Part shown: positions 12,993 to 26,000 of the stretch, in pieces
Layout of the letters: the number at the start of each line of letters is the position of its first letter
Position numbering within the stretch: the stretch's first letter is position 1
Assembly: GCA_018350325.1 (NCBI GenBank)
Contig: JAEVLN010000051.1
Location: 62,001 to 126,000 of the forward strand
DNA length: 64,000 nucleotides
Source of the DNA: Globodera rostochiensis
Taxonomy: Eukaryota > Nematoda > Chromadorea > Rhabditida > Heteroderidae
Direction of reading: 5' to 3'
Notes under the pieces: model-generated
The model's database searches: none
The model's input: the letters and a program-made list of their open reading frames with translations, nothing else
Told to the model about the DNA's origin: nothing
Made by a program: the position numbers and the translations under genes

Positions 12993-15900
12993 ATGCCAAA
13001 TAATGAACCGACAAATACAAAAAGGGCCACCACTTTGTCGGCACCCACCGATCCACGCATTGACCCAAGACGAAAAGCGTCAAAAGGTCGGCAAATATTC
13101 AAAACAAAAATATTTAGGAAATTTTTCAATTGTATAAATATTTTTTAAGAAATTCAATAAACAATTCAACAGAATTCTATTAACAATTAAATGATATACC
13201 TAACTAATTTTTCATTTTATAAAAAGAATTAATTTAAAATTTAAACATTAAGACGAGGCCGAAAAAGTTCGACACGCGCTTGGCGAACTGCGAAAACGGA
13301 ACACGGAACTCAGCGCGGACATTCACTCGTTGGAAACGGCAATCGGCGAGCCCGCGTTTCGTCGTCTGATTGATCAGGTCGAAAATTGCAAACATTTTCT
13401 CATATTTGGCACAATTTTGTTCCCGGAATAAAATTTAAATAATTATTGTGTGGTTAAATTTTTAATGTATTTTTTTTGTTAAGTTAATTTTTGGCATGTT
13501 GTCTTCGAAATAATAAATAATTGTTTGATATTAAATGTGGAGCTTTTTCTTTTTTATTTTGAAATTTATGAATATTTTAGGTTACATCCGCTGAATCGTC
13601 ACTGGCCATTAGCTCGGAGCCTTCGTCAAGCACGGAAGGTTGCTTTAAAATTTTAATTGAATTAATTATTTATTAATAATTTAGAGAGATTTAATTTAAA
13701 ATGAAGTTTATAAAGGCCTGAAATTAATGTCTATTTATTTTTAATTAAATATTTTGTATAAAAATATTTAATCATTTTTTTTTGAATTTTCAGACCTCAA
13801 AAGACAGAAAATTGCGCAGTGCAAAAAAGTCTTGGGGCCTAAATTGTCAAAATTGGCGGGAAAAGGCCAGGTAAAAAATAAATAATCTTAAATGAAATTT
13901 TAACTTTAAATTAAAACCAAAAAATGAAAACTTTAAACATTTTCATATTTTCTGAATTTAGACATTACATTTTGGCGCTGTGAACCCCAAGAATTGCCTT
14001 CCAACATTTTTTATTGCCATCAATTCGGAAAATCGCAAATTGACCGCCGTTTCCATTGTCGGCCCGCCCGACATTAAAAAACGGTAACTTAAAACAATTT
14101 ATATTCTTTTTTTCTAATCTTTTTAAATTAATTAGGTTTATTATTTGTTATTAATTTCAACCATTTCAATAAGCATGGAAACAATTGTAATTACTTACAT
14201 TAGGTAATTTAAAATGATATTTCCTTTAACCTAAAGAGCTTTTAATTCAAACGTTTTAATTTAAATATTATAAACTTTTGTTCAAAAAGTTATAATTTAT
14301 ATATTTTTAGTTTTATTAATTACTTACTTAATTCCGTTTAAATAAATCATTAAAAACCGTTACTTCCAAAATTTTGTTATTAAACATTTTTTCAAATTAA
14401 AAATTTTTGTTAACAATTTAAAAAATATTTTTTGCTTTTTCATTTTAAAATATTATTGACGTAGGAAAGCGAAAGCAAATGTGCAAATGTGGGGGAGTTT
14501 GTCTTTTAATCCGCGTAAAAAAGATTATTTCTTCTTTTTTTTTAAATAATAAAAAAATTTAAATTATAATTTAAAATCCTCTGTTAATTTTTATATGCCT
14601 AAATTAAAAGTTTTTGTTGGATTATTTAACATATTCAAAAATTTTTCTATTTTAATTTTAAATTTTTTATTTAAAAAAATATTTTTAATGAATTTTTAAT
14701 CTCTGCAGTTATTTCATCAAACATTTTATTTCATGCAAATTTAGAATTTAAAATTTTAGATGCATCGAACTCCGTTTCAATCGAAAAAATTTGAAAAATG
14801 CTCACTTAAATTACTCGGAACTTCTCAAGCTCCAATTTGTCGTCGAGACATAATAAACTTTTTGTCGTCCCCTGCAGAGAACGAAAAAAAGGCTTCCCCG
14901 GGGGTGGGCGAAATGAGTGGGAAAAAGCCACCCTCGGGGGACACAGGGGGCATAATTGATTTTCTACGGGCCGTCAAGCATTTGGAGAAGGAAGAACTCT
15001 CCCCGGAGGGGACAATTCCCTTTTTTATAAATTTTATAAATAAATTTTAAAAATTAAAAAAATTTAAAAGCTTCTCAATGTTGGCGGAGGTCAAATTCAA
15101 TTTAATAGTATATTTTTTTCAAATTTTTAATAATTAGAAATTAGTAGCCCCAGGCAAAAAAAAAGTGTTTTTAATAATTATGAAAATAAAAGATGCCCTT
15201 CGGGGACATCAATCGCTATGTTTGATTGAATTTTTGGGGTTTATAAAAAATCTCCAGCCCCCGGAGGGGACAAATCCCACAACATTCCCCCCGTCCCCCC
15301 GTCCCCGTAAGCATCGATTTCCCCGGATGGAGGGGGGCACAAACAATAGGCGGGGGGGGGGGGGGTGTTATTTGGGAGTGGCAAACCGCACAAAAAACGA
15401 CGGCGCCATTGAGTGAACATATTTTTTAGTTTGCATATTACACCTAAAAAGCCAAAAAACAACAAATTTTGTTTTTTAAAGGAATTTTATTAAAAAAAAC
15501 CAAAGCATGACTATTTCATAAAATTTAAACTGATTCCAAAATTATTCAAAATTTATTAGGTTTAATTAAAATGTTAACATTTTAAACATTTCAGCTCATT
15601 CGGCGCCCTTCGCGTCGCTGACGAAGCGCTTTCATTGGACCGTTCACTAATCAGCGACCTCATAAACAAAGGCCAATTCGATCAGCGGCAAAACTCAACA
15701 ACAAAAAGTGATTTGCTTAAATTTCTTATTTTTTTATTCTAAAATAAAATTAATTTAATATTTTAGCGACAACCAAAATTGCCTTTACAAAATATTGTAT
15801 TTATTTATAATTTTTGCAGAAAATCTGCAACAAGCGCCGCACAACGGTGACAATCAGTTACCACAATCGGCACAATCTTCACGGAAGGTTCAACCGATTT

Positions 15901-16686
15901 GTTGTTTTAAATTTGAAAAATCCAAAAAAAAATTTTAAAAAAATCATCAAAAAAAGGAATAAAAAAACATTTTTTGACCCTTCAAGAGCTTAATTGTTTA
16001 ATATTAATATATCTGTTTCTTTTAAAATTATAAATTGTTAAATGAACTGAATTTTTAATTAAAAAATGGCATCGATCGGTAGCTTCAAAAAATCCGAACA
16101 GGCATTTTAAAGCCCAAAAAATCATAAAAGGATTTGAATTTACAATTTTTCAATATTATTATTATTATTTTTACAGAGGGCGTGCGTGGAGGCGGCGGCG
16201 GAACGCGCGCGAAATCGCGTGGAAAGCGCGTTGGCACGTGCTGCGGAACAGCAACCGCCGCTGGTCATTTTCGGTGTGCTCAGACGCGACGCAAAAATTA
16301 TGGCGGTAATTTAAAACATTCAAAGCAAAAAAGTGATTCATTAGGCCAAATATTAAATATTTGGCCTCTATTAATTAAACCCCTAACAAATAAAATAATA
16401 AAAAATTAGCTGAATTCGCCAATTTGTGCGTAAATTAACATAAACAATTAAGGGTTAATTTATTTTCTGAGATTTTACAAACAATTGTTGTCAAAAAATT
16501 TTTTTTGATAAATTTTTGATAAAAACTTTTTCTCTGCCCCTAATTTTTCTGTGTACGCCTTAGCCTTTCACCCCCAAGAAATTCCCCTGGGGCGCCCAGT
16601 TTGTGGCCCAGTCTTCTGAAAAAGCTGATGATGAGGCTGTGTCATCGCCTCGGGCAACCACCAACTTGCCCCCGGGGCTTCAATAA
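12993..16686 (+). CDS. Uncharacterised 302-aa protein with charged helix
   Basis: Nine exons join in phase: 12993-13086, 13253-13377, 13581-13638, 13794-13870, 13962-14083, 15595-15707, 15820-15887, 16177-16305, 16564-16686. The N-terminus is basic and Pro/Asp/Arg-rich (DPRIDPRRKASKG). It is followed by a helix of alternating charge (EAEKVRHALGELRKRN), a serine patch (SAESSLAISSEPSSSTE), a basic stretch (LKRQKIAQCKKVLG), and a compact region with TLHFGAVNPKNCLPTFFIAI and KLTAVSIVGPPD that looks like beta strands. An Ala/Arg-rich helix and a Pro-rich tail close the protein. There is no signal peptide or membrane segment, so it is probably intracellular. I do not recognise the family. Intron 5 (about 1.5 kb) contains GC-rich patches at 14870-15015 and 15190-15415. 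Confidence 0.72.
14084..15594 (+). other. Long intron with GC-rich repeat patches
   Basis: This 1.5-kb intron of the 302-aa gene is AT-rich apart from two islands (about 14870-15015 and 15190-15415) with motifs such as CCCCGGAGGGGAC and a G homopolymer near 15350-15365. Open frames across these islands have no coding features and I leave them out. Confidence 0.55.
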
Positions 16687-17025
16687 GCCAAAACATCGTT
16701 GCCGAAGGCATCCACCAAATTTAAACAGTCTTTTGATGGGTTTCGAATGGTTGAAGAAATTTTAATGGATTTTTTATTAAAATTTTAATTTTGGGTTTTT
16801 ATGATTATTTATAGATTATTTTCAAAATTTAAAACTTTACCAACCTATTTTAGCAGATTAATTGAAATAAAAATTTTAATTTTTTATCGTTTTGCTCCCA
16901 TTGTCCATTATGCCAACCATTATTTCATAAGGGCCACTTTTAAACTAGTTGCTGCCAATTCCACTTCAGAATTTTCCCGATTTGTGCTTCTTCAAAATGC
17001 ATTTTTAAATTTTTAAAATCGAAAA

Positions 17026-18990
17026 ATGCGCTTCATCGATTGGCTAACCGCTACATTGATGGCCAAACATCATGGACACAATCGCCATAATTCCGCGCAT
17101 TCAAAAGCGCCATCTCATAAAGTGCATAACGGCACCTGCTTCAGCCATGGGATGCCATTTGCAGCAATGGGATCAGCAACATCGCCAAACCGAATGGACA
17201 CATCACCGAATCGATCAAAATCTGGCACTTCTCCACACCGATCAGGCGGAGTGGCATCACTGATCAGTCAACATCCGTGGGAAGCGACCAAGCGCCTGCT
17301 GCTGGCCGCTCCGTTACGGCTCAGAAGCCGGCTCGGCACTGTTGTTTCGCGCAAAGCCTCCTCAACCTCCTCCCAGTCGTTCAGCGAAGATCCGTTTGGC
17401 GGCACGCCAATTTGGCGACTGCGCGACGCGGCGTCTAAACCGCCGCCGCCGCCGTCCGAGAGCGCCCTTAAACCGTTATTTGCCGCCGGCATTCGCGGGG
17501 CCAAAGTGCGACGTCGCACTGAGTCGCCGCGTGGGCTCAGACGCAGCGTGCGCGACTTGCGGCGTCGGCGTCGCAGCGGTTTCGCGCAGCTGGAACGCGA
17601 GCCACGACTATTGAAGCAACAACGGCACGATGGCGTTCAAATGGAAACGTTGAATGATGCATTACGACGTAAAATCGGAACGATCGAGCGGTTGGCACAA
17701 CAGTTGGATGCTGACGTAAACAAAAATTCAAATGAACAAAATGGCGCCGAAACGAAACGCCAACATTTTGAGGCTACAATGGAACAAAAGAATGAAGCAG
17801 AAAGCCGTGCGGTCATTGGCCATCTCACACAACAGAAATTGGAGCTGAACATATTTGACCCGAACGTGCTGAACTTTGCGGCTGAGCTTCAGCATCGAAT
17901 GGTTGAGCATCTGAAGGCACAGTACGCTAGAAAGAACGGTGTACTGTTTGAAGACCATGTGAAAAACATGCTGTTGCCTTCGTCTGATCAAAGCTCTGGA
18001 CGTCCGTCTGTCAGATGGGCCAAGTCCGTCATGGACACAAAGTGCAGGAATGCGGGTGGTTCATCAACAGCACCACTTACTAACTACAACCTCACGGAAA
18101 GAGTCGGACAATCCGGGTGTTTGAAAACGAACCCGAAGCTTGAACAGCTTTGGAATCCCGTCAGAAGAATGTATATGAACCCCAGAAGCTTAAAATCCAC
18201 AGACTTACGATTTGAAAAGTCGCGAGACGCGTCACGGCGTTCGTCCGCGCGCGCCTTGCTGCACGCCGGCGACGCCCTTACGGGCTGCCAGCCGCAGTCG
18301 GAGCGGCTAGGAGTGCCATCATTCCTCCGGCTGGAGCCGCAGCAAATGGAGCGTTGGGGTAGCGAAAGGTGGGCACCATTGGACCGCAAATGCTTTGACC
18401 TTAGCCGGCAACGGAGCAGGGTCAGCTCCATCGGTGACTGTCGGGACAGTTCGAGCTCGGCACGGCGTGACAGCCGGTGGTTGAACGACTTGCAGAATTG
18501 GGTCAACCCAATGCGCAAGTTGGGGCAGAAATGTGTTGTGGAAGAGTGCATGTTGGAGCGACGATCCGGCATCGAATGCCGTAGCAGCGTTTGCAAGTCG
18601 GAGGAGCAGAGCCAAGAAGCTCAAGCAGTATCTGATTGGATTGTTTTACATGACCAAGAAGTTTGTGCTGTACCTGAGCAGGGTGTCATACATGGCCAAG
18701 AAGTTCAAGCAGTACCTGGTCAAGTTCCGCTTGTCACAAACGGGCACATGCTTGGTTGTCAAAAGCGAAAGAGCACACTCAGTCAGCGCAATTTTTTCCA
18801 CAACTTCCGCACATTGAAGCGAAAGTTGACACCCAGCAACAACAACAACAACATCAACAACAATCGGCTGGCAGCTGAGCGGCTGTCACGGGTGGCTGTC
18901 AACACTGAGCAGGACGAACTGTGGATGGAGCGACGACAGAGGCGGAAAGAGTGCGAGCGACAACGAATTGTGGAGGCGAGGATTTCGTGA
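17026..18990 (+). CDS. 654-aa single-exon basic, low-complexity ORF
   Basis: The longest open frame of the window, unbroken for 1,965 bp at roughly 50% GC while its flanks are far more AT-rich. The product is rich in Arg, Ser, His and Gln, with a His/Ser N-terminus, SPNR/SPHR repeats (residues about 55-75), Arg-rich stretches near 160-190, a possible short helix around residues 205-225, and a C-terminal Asn run followed by a charged helix (DELWMERRQRRKECERQR). It has no signal peptide, no membrane span and no domain I recognise. The next recognised exon (mpz-1 PDZ1, 19352) lies 360 bp downstream in the same direction and needs two bases from an upstream exon. A GT donor within the last 100 bp of this ORF could supply them, so this may be the N-terminal exon of mpz-1. 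It could equally be a separate gene ending at its own TGA. Confidence 0.6.
   Translation: MRFIDWLTATLMAKHHGHNRHNSAHSKAPSHKVHNGTCFSHGMPFAAMGSATSPNRMDTSPNRSKSGTSPHRSGGVASLISQHPWEATKRLLLAAPLRLRSRLGTVVSRKASSTSSQSFSEDPFGGTPIWRLRDAASKPPPPPSESALKPLFAAGIRGAKVRRRTESPRGLRRSVRDLRRRRRSGFAQLEREPRLLKQQRHDGVQMETLNDALRRKIGTIERLAQQLDADVNKNSNEQNGAETKRQHFEATMEQKNEAESRAVIGHLTQQKLELNIFDPNVLNFAAELQHRMVEHLKAQYARKNGVLFEDHVKNMLLPSSDQSSGRPSVRWAKSVMDTKCRNAGGSSTAPLTNYNLTERVGQSGCLKTNPKLEQLWNPVRRMYMNPRSLKSTDLRFEKSRDASRRSSARALLHAGDALTGCQPQSERLGVPSFLRLEPQQMERWGSERWAPLDRKCFDLSRQRSRVSSIGDCRDSSSSARRDSRWLNDLQNWVNPMRKLGQKCVVEECMLERRSGIECRSSVCKSEEQSQEAQAVSDWIVLHDQEVCAVPEQGVIHGQEVQAVPGQVPLVTNGHMLGCQKRKSTLSQRNFFHNFRTLKRKLTPSNNNNNINNNRLAAERLSRVAVNTEQDELWMERRQRRKECERQRIVEARIS
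18614..18729 (+). repeat. 42-bp tandem repeat, about 2.75 units
   Basis: Units at 18614-18655, 18656-18697 and a partial unit from 18698 all begin AAGAAG and share a core of (C/T)T(C/T)-AAGCAG-TA(T/C)CTG plus a TACATG-CC end. The repeat lies inside the 654-codon ORF. Read in another frame, the units give a regular pattern of KK-x-K-x-YL and YM, with a synonymous TAT/TAC change; in the ORF frame they give QEVQAVP-like units. Confidence 0.7.
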
Positions 18991-19351
18991 CACACAAACA
19001 TTTCAGGGTTTGTGATCAATGATCAGAATCCGGATCATTGATCGGAAATGCGCGTATTTGACAAATTGATTACGAATCAATGGTTTGGTTTCCATGGCTC
19101 AGCCGGTAGATTCCCAACGGTTTAACTTTCCTTCTTTGGTTTACTTAAACATTGAATCTTTTTAATTTATGTGTTGAACAATGATGACAGAATATAAATG
19201 TCCACAAAAATGTATGCCTGGACCTCAAATCCAACTCAGAGACCAAAGAGCAATTTTGATGAATGTGTTTATTAAATTAAAAATATTTTTAAACATTTTT
19301 TATTTTAAATAAAAAAATACACACTAATTAATTTATCAAAATTTAATGCAG

Positions 19352-20069
19352 GAAATTTCAGTTAACCGGCGATTGGGTCCAAGTTCAAATTGTGCATTTA
19401 CCCAATGAGCCGGAGGGCCTTGGCTTTGGCATCGTTGGCGGGCACAGCACCGGCGTGGTGGTCAAGTCGCTCATCCGCGGCAGTGTGGCCGATAAAGTCG
19501 GGGACGGCAAAATTTCAAATGATTTGACTTAAAAAACTGTTAAGAAATTGACGGGACTTTGAGGCGTCAAATTTTCAAGGGCATGGGAGACATTAGAAAG
19601 AAAGCCCAATTTATAAGAAAAAGAAAGAATTAGAGAGGTCTATTTAGCTAATTTTAAGAAAACTTTTGTTTGAAAATGTCATTTGTAGGATATGCGCCTT
19701 CGGCCAGGCGATCGAATTCTTCAAATCGGACACATTTCCACCCAAGGGCTGAACAGGTGTTTTTATTTAATTTATTAATGTAAAATATTTTTTATTTATA
19801 AAGAGAAATTATTTTAAAAAAATCTTTATTTTTAAATCAATTTTAAAGCATCAAATAGTCGTTTTTAAATTAGATACATTTAAATTTACTATATATTTAA
19901 TTAAATTTCAAAAACTAATTTTTTTAAAATTCTGCTGATTATATTAATTTTAAATTATTTTTAAACATCAGTCAACAAGTTGCCGCTCTGTTGCGCCAGC
20001 AAAACGCCGTCGTACAGTTGACCGTTGTGCGGCCTATACAGCTGCAGGACAGTGATCAGGACACGCCGC
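19352..20069 (+). other. mpz-1: mpz-1 PDZ1
   Basis: Exons 19352-19496, 19689-19756 and 19972-20069. The carboxylate-binding loop reads LGFGIV, followed by [15 protein letters not shown] and the second half with GDRILQIG and [10 protein letters not shown]. The closest match I recall is PDZ2 of MUPP1/PATJ (GLGFGIVGG...TGVVVKT type). Confidence 0.92.
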
Positions 20070-23000
20070 GTACGTATTTAAAAATACAAATTATAAAATA
20101 AAACAAAAAGAAATGCAAATTCAAAAGCCATCCAATTTTTACATTTATTTGTTTTCAAGTGTATACCTATTCACATTTAAACGAATTTTAATTCCAAATT
20201 TGTTTTTCCTATTAAATTTCTATTTTTGATTTTTGTATGCAATTATTAAACTGCAAAGATCAAATTTATTTGAGTAAATTTTATGCCTTGAGGGCTAAAA
20301 TTCAAATTGAACTTTTAATATCGTTTAGCTTTAGGTTTAATTGACAGCTTTCCACAAAAATTTAAATATTTTTTCAATTTTTACATTCTTATTTTTTTGA
20401 TAAATTGGTGCAAAACTTGTTTTTATTTTTGATGAATGACTGAACAATTTGTGACAGATGAGCAGCTCATCCTGTCACACATTAACAGTGTGTCAGCTGG
20501 CCAAAAATAATTTTATTGAAACGAATTTTGCGTTTAGGCTGGCTCCCACCCTACCCATCCGTCCCCCGAAGGGCCCAAATTTGTGCCCTCGGGGGATTTT
20601 GAAATTTGATACTCCCCCGAGGGGCAGAGAGAAAGAAAGAGGTCGCCGCCCGAGGCAAATTTTGAGTTTTTCACAAATCCCATCAATAAATTGGTAAATT
20701 AACCCAATTGTTATTGCAATTTTTGCACCAATTCGTAATTTTGTTGAAATTTAGAAACCCTTTCAAGTTTAATTTTTTTGGTTTGTGAGGCCCGTTGATT
20801 ATTGCCGAATTAAAAATAGATTAAATTGCTTTAAATAATTGTTTTTTGACAATTTTTGCCGTTTAATAATTTTAAGATTTTTAGTTTGTTGGACAATGTC
20901 AACACGCGCAGCACTTTCTGCGGACATTTTGGACGAGGAGGTTCAGGCTCGGCTTGAAGCTTTTGCGGTGAAATTTTTTCGAAATTTTTTTGTAAAATTC
21001 AGAAATTCCCCCCCCCCCCCCCCCCCCCCCTCTATCCTAGTGACATTATTTTTGCATTAAATTGTTTAATTTTTATTTTTATATTTGCATTAAATTGTTT
21101 AATTTATATTTTATTTATGGTCTTTATTTTGTTAATAAATCTATGCCAGTTCCCCTCGGAATTTTTACAAATTTTCAATTAAAAAATATATTAAAAATTT
21201 CAAATTTTTGCAGAAATCCCGAAACAAAAGCTGCAATGGCCTTCACCATCATCCGAAGTGCCCGCATGGGCATGCTCAACTGCATCAGCAGCATATTGCG
21301 GCTGGTGGTGCTGCGGAAGCGCTCAGCGAGGGCACCGAGTACCCGGACCAACTGGCACTGCACAACCACCACCACTACAATCATCAGACAACGACGGCGA
21401 CGACGACGGAAGACACCGCTGACGCAATGATGGGTAATTGAAAGAACTGTGTGCAACAGAAATGCAATTTTGATTTAGTATTTACAAAAGGAATTTTTTA
21501 GCAATTTTTAGTCTTTAAAATTTCTCGATTCTTTATTATTTTTTATTTTTTTTACAGATATGACCAATCAGCCGAGCACTTCAACTGCCGGAATGCAAAA
21601 TGAATGTGGGGGCAGCCATGGGCACCAAATTTGGGCACAGAGTGCCGACAAAATTGGCCCCACGGAACTGTTGAACAGCGCTGGGAACACCACCAGCAGC
21701 AGCAGCAGACGGAGGCGGGGCAGGACGAGTCGGGTCAGTGATCGATTGAATGTATGGAGAGCGTGCAAAACAAGCTTGATCAGTGTGATCATAAAGATCA
21801 ATCTAACAAGCTTACTGTCTAAGAATTGATCGAGACTGTTCACACACTATGCGATTTTATGCAAAGCTTCTTAATCAGTCTCGGAGGAAACAAATTTTGT
21901 TGAGAGACTGATTACGAGCAGCTAACGCTTTTTTTTCAGAAAGACAAATCAAAATTTTGGGGATAAAAATGATCGTGAAAAAACAAATTATTATTTAAAG
22001 AATTAAAAAAATTGTATTTTCTCCCCTCCAGGGTCCTTCTAATGACAACCCGTCATGTTCATCGTCGTCCGATCGACTTTCGCTCAAGCAGCTGCAAGAG
22101 ATGGTCGGTTAGAGTTAGAGCCCGGGCCTGAAAATACTTGGGTCGATATTTCGATCGGGAATCTCGAAATATCGGTTTAAGATCTCGAAAATTTCAACGA
22201 CACATCGACCGGTCGGGTTCTTATGAAAGTTGCAATTACCGTATTTCCTCTATTAGTAACCCATGGGTTACAATTGTTCAAACCCCCCTCAAGGGGGGGT
22301 TACAATTAGAAGGGGGTTTCAAATAGAGGGTGGGTTACTATTTTTCAATACAAATTTTTCAAAACTTATTTACATAAATTAAACTTTTATATTATTTTTT
22401 AAATCAAAATAAATTTCTGTAATAACAAAATTTTGCACAAAATTATAATTCCACTGTTTCCGTCAAAACAAATGACTACTTCCAATTTTTCGTCGATTGA
22501 AAAATGCGACGTTTTTTTGAAATCTTATCACTAGAGACTTTGGGCATTTTTCTTGAGAAAAATGCAATTTTTAGGCATTTTCCACAGCAAAATTTTTGTA
22601 TTCAATATCTCAGGCACTTTTTCCAAAAATTTCTTAAGAAAAATGCAATAAAAATGAAAAATGTAGCCTTAGAAACAAAAAAATTTAGAACAAAAATGCA
22701 CCCCTAAAAAATGACTTTTTCTTTTACAAAAAATCCACCCCCAAAGATCGAAATTTTCCCTAAAATTTTTTTATTTGGTAATTTTATAAAATGTTCCAAA
22801 ACGTGTGAAAATATTATATTTCCAATTAGGTAGGTAAAAGAGGAATATAAAAAATGACGAATTTTGAAGGGTTTTACGCAAAATTTGACTGAATTAGGTC
22901 AGTTTTTGGCATTTTTTAATCAATAGGCACTTTTTGGGGTTTTTGGTCAATATTTTAAGTCAATATTTCGCGTTTTTAGTATTAATATTATTCATGGATT

Positions 23001-26000
23001 TATGATGACTGGTCAGAAAAATGAAAAAAATCGGAATTTGGGGATTTTATTATGTTTTCTAAAATTTTTTGGGTTTTAAAGTTTCCAGTTTCTACTCATC
23101 TCTTTATTAGTAAAATGCTTAATTTTATACGTAAATGGTATGGCTGTAAAAAACTTGGTCATACTTAGTTTTTAAAACTCACGGCTTGGGGGGGGGTTAC
23201 AATTAGAGGGGGGTTTCAAATAGAGGGGGGGTTACTATTATTCAATCCCCCCTCTAGGGGGGGTTACAATTAGAAGGGGGTTTCAAATAGAGGGTGGGTT
23301 ACTAATAGAGGAAATACGGTATTTTTTATTTAAAACTTTTGTACATTCAAAAATAGGGATTTTTTGTTTTCAAAATCCAAACTGATTTGTTTTAAATTCC
23401 AAATTTTTCAAGGCCCTGACTTCATTTTGTCGAGACAAATGGACGCCGGGAAAGTTTCGGGAAATTCAAATTGAGCTGGAACGCGACAAGCACATCGGGC
23501 TCGGCATCACTGTTGCCGGATACGTGTACAAAAAAGGTTTTCTTATTTGAATAAATAAATAAAATGGTTTTTCAATTAATTTATTAATAGAATTTGTTAA
23601 TTTTTAATTATTTCTATTCGATTTTATAATATACTTAATTAATTAACCAAATTAATATTTCATTTTATTTATTTAATTAATTAAATTATATTCATCAATA
23701 TTTAATATTCATTTCAATTTTAATTGCAATTTAATTTTTTGCAGAACTCCAAAATATTTTTCAAAACTTGATAAAAAATTTTAAACAAAAAAAAATTGGC
23801 CCAAAACGCTTTTTTCCCTCTTTTCTTTTAAAGACATTTTCTTCACTTTCTTCCCCGCCGGCCAAACAATTTATTAGAGGGCCATTCACAGCCAGCATCC
23901 GCCCGAGGCGCTGAGGGGATGGGTGGGGGGCTATGCCCATGTAGCCCCTCAAGGCACATCCCCACCACCCGGAGGGCTTCTCTTATTTATACTTAAATGG
24001 GCCCGTCCGACGCCGGAGGGGAAGGGGGGCAGGGGGAGGGAAGGGGAAATAAAATTTGGCCATCCGCGAAAAACGCGTTGTTAAATTGGGAGAGGAAGAA
24101 GCGGACATTGTGTGGAGATGCAGATGACGAGCACGGGGCGGGCGAGAAAAGGGCGTGTAGAACGGACGGTGTGCCCATCCAAAAATTGATCGATTCTCTG
24201 AATTTAGACAAAATTTTTGCACCAAAACTTTGAAAATCGATCGATTTTCCTGAGAACTGTGGACAACCTTTAAAATTGATTGATTTCCCATAGTATTTTC
24301 CATGAATTGTTGAACATTTATGGCCAATCTAGAAAACGATTGTTGTTTAATAAAGCCAAGGGTTAAAACCAAAATTCTTCAATTTATCCGCTACCCTCCT
24401 TCACCCCCACCAGGCTAAGTCCAAAATTATGTTTTAAATTGGGCCATTCATTTTGGTCCAAATTAATTTTGCTTATATTTATATTCTAATCACTAAAACA
24501 TTTAAATGATAGAATTTGGAATTTCAGAAGAGATCAGCGGTGTGTTCATCAAATCGCTGGTGCCACAATCGTCGGCCCACCTTTCTCGGCAAATTCAACT
24601 GCACGATTTGATTGTGGAAGTGAACGGACGACGCCTGGAGGGGCTAAGCCATGTAAAATTTAAGCAAATATTAGGGGAGTTTATTTAAATGCTTTAGCAA
24701 AGTGTAAAATTGAATTTTTGTTTTTCATTTTTTGGCCAAATTTGCTTTTAAGGCCGAATCGGTGCGCACTTTGATCAGAAGTGGCCATCGCGTGAGGCTA
24801 AAACTGATCCGATTTGAGGAGGGAACGCCGCAAGCGAAGTGCCTAAAAATGCTGCACGAGCAGGCAAATAAAAATGATAATTTATCTTTTTTATATGGCA
24901 GATTTTAAATTATTTATAAAATTAATTTTAAATACTCATTTTTTGAATAAATTTAAAATGAATTTTAAAAACAGGAATTAGCGGCCGCTTCACAAATTGA
25001 ATCCGCCGGGTCCTCAAGCACAGCGGCCACCGTTCCACCAATTGTACAAACACAGCAACAATACGAGCAATCGCTTGTCGACTATAAAGTCTAAATGAGA
25101 AGAAAAAAACTCAAAAATCAAGAATTATTAAAATTAATTTTCAAAAATTTATAAAATAAAATGCATATTTTAATTATATAACTTTGTTCTCAATCTTGTC
25201 AAAATAATTTATTATAAAAAATTGTGCAATTTAATAATCTTTTAAAATTTCAAAACAATTCCAGAGCTACTGGGCCACCAGGTTGGGCCCCGAATACGAT
25301 ATTGTCCTTGTGGACGTGAGGCCGGACGAACGCGTCATTGAAGACGGCGGTTTGGGCATCGAATGGCAGGGGACGGTGGACATTTGCGACGGTGTGAAAA
25401 ATGGACAATTAAAAACACTTTATTTTATTTTATTCAAATAAACAAAAAAATAATTCTTTAAAAAAAATAAATAATTTAAAAAGATTAAAGAAAGAAATTT
25501 ATTAAAAAGTAAATAATAATTTCTTCATTTTAAAATTTCAAATATTTTACAAAAAACATTGAAAAAGGCTCTTTATGAATTATTCCGATTTTGTATATTT
25601 AAATTTGAGTGTTTTTAAAATATGTTTTATATTTTTAGGAAGTCAGCTGTGTTCACACCATTTCATCGAAAGCATGCGAAAAGATGGCCCGGCAGCCAAA
25701 ACGGGTGCACTGAAAGCCGGCGATGAACTTTTGCAGGTGAATAATTAATAAATGAATTATTTTGTAAATTATACATTATTTAAAGTTTTAATTACTTTTT
25801 AATAAATAATTAAAATTGATTTATTTAATAAACAAAAATTTATTTGTCGTAATAATTCGTTCATAAAATTTGATAGTATTTATTTCTGCAGGTAAACGAA
25901 ACCGCACTTTTTGGTGAATCATTTGTGCGCGTTCGGAATGAGTTGAACAGTGCGCAAAAAAGTTGCCAATTTGTCCGTTTGATATTTTGCCGAAGGGCTG

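Noticed and set aside
14760..15416. Open frames in the 1.5-kb intron of the 302-aa gene
   Set aside because: They fall on dispersed GC-rich patches, and the flanking exons join in phase without them.
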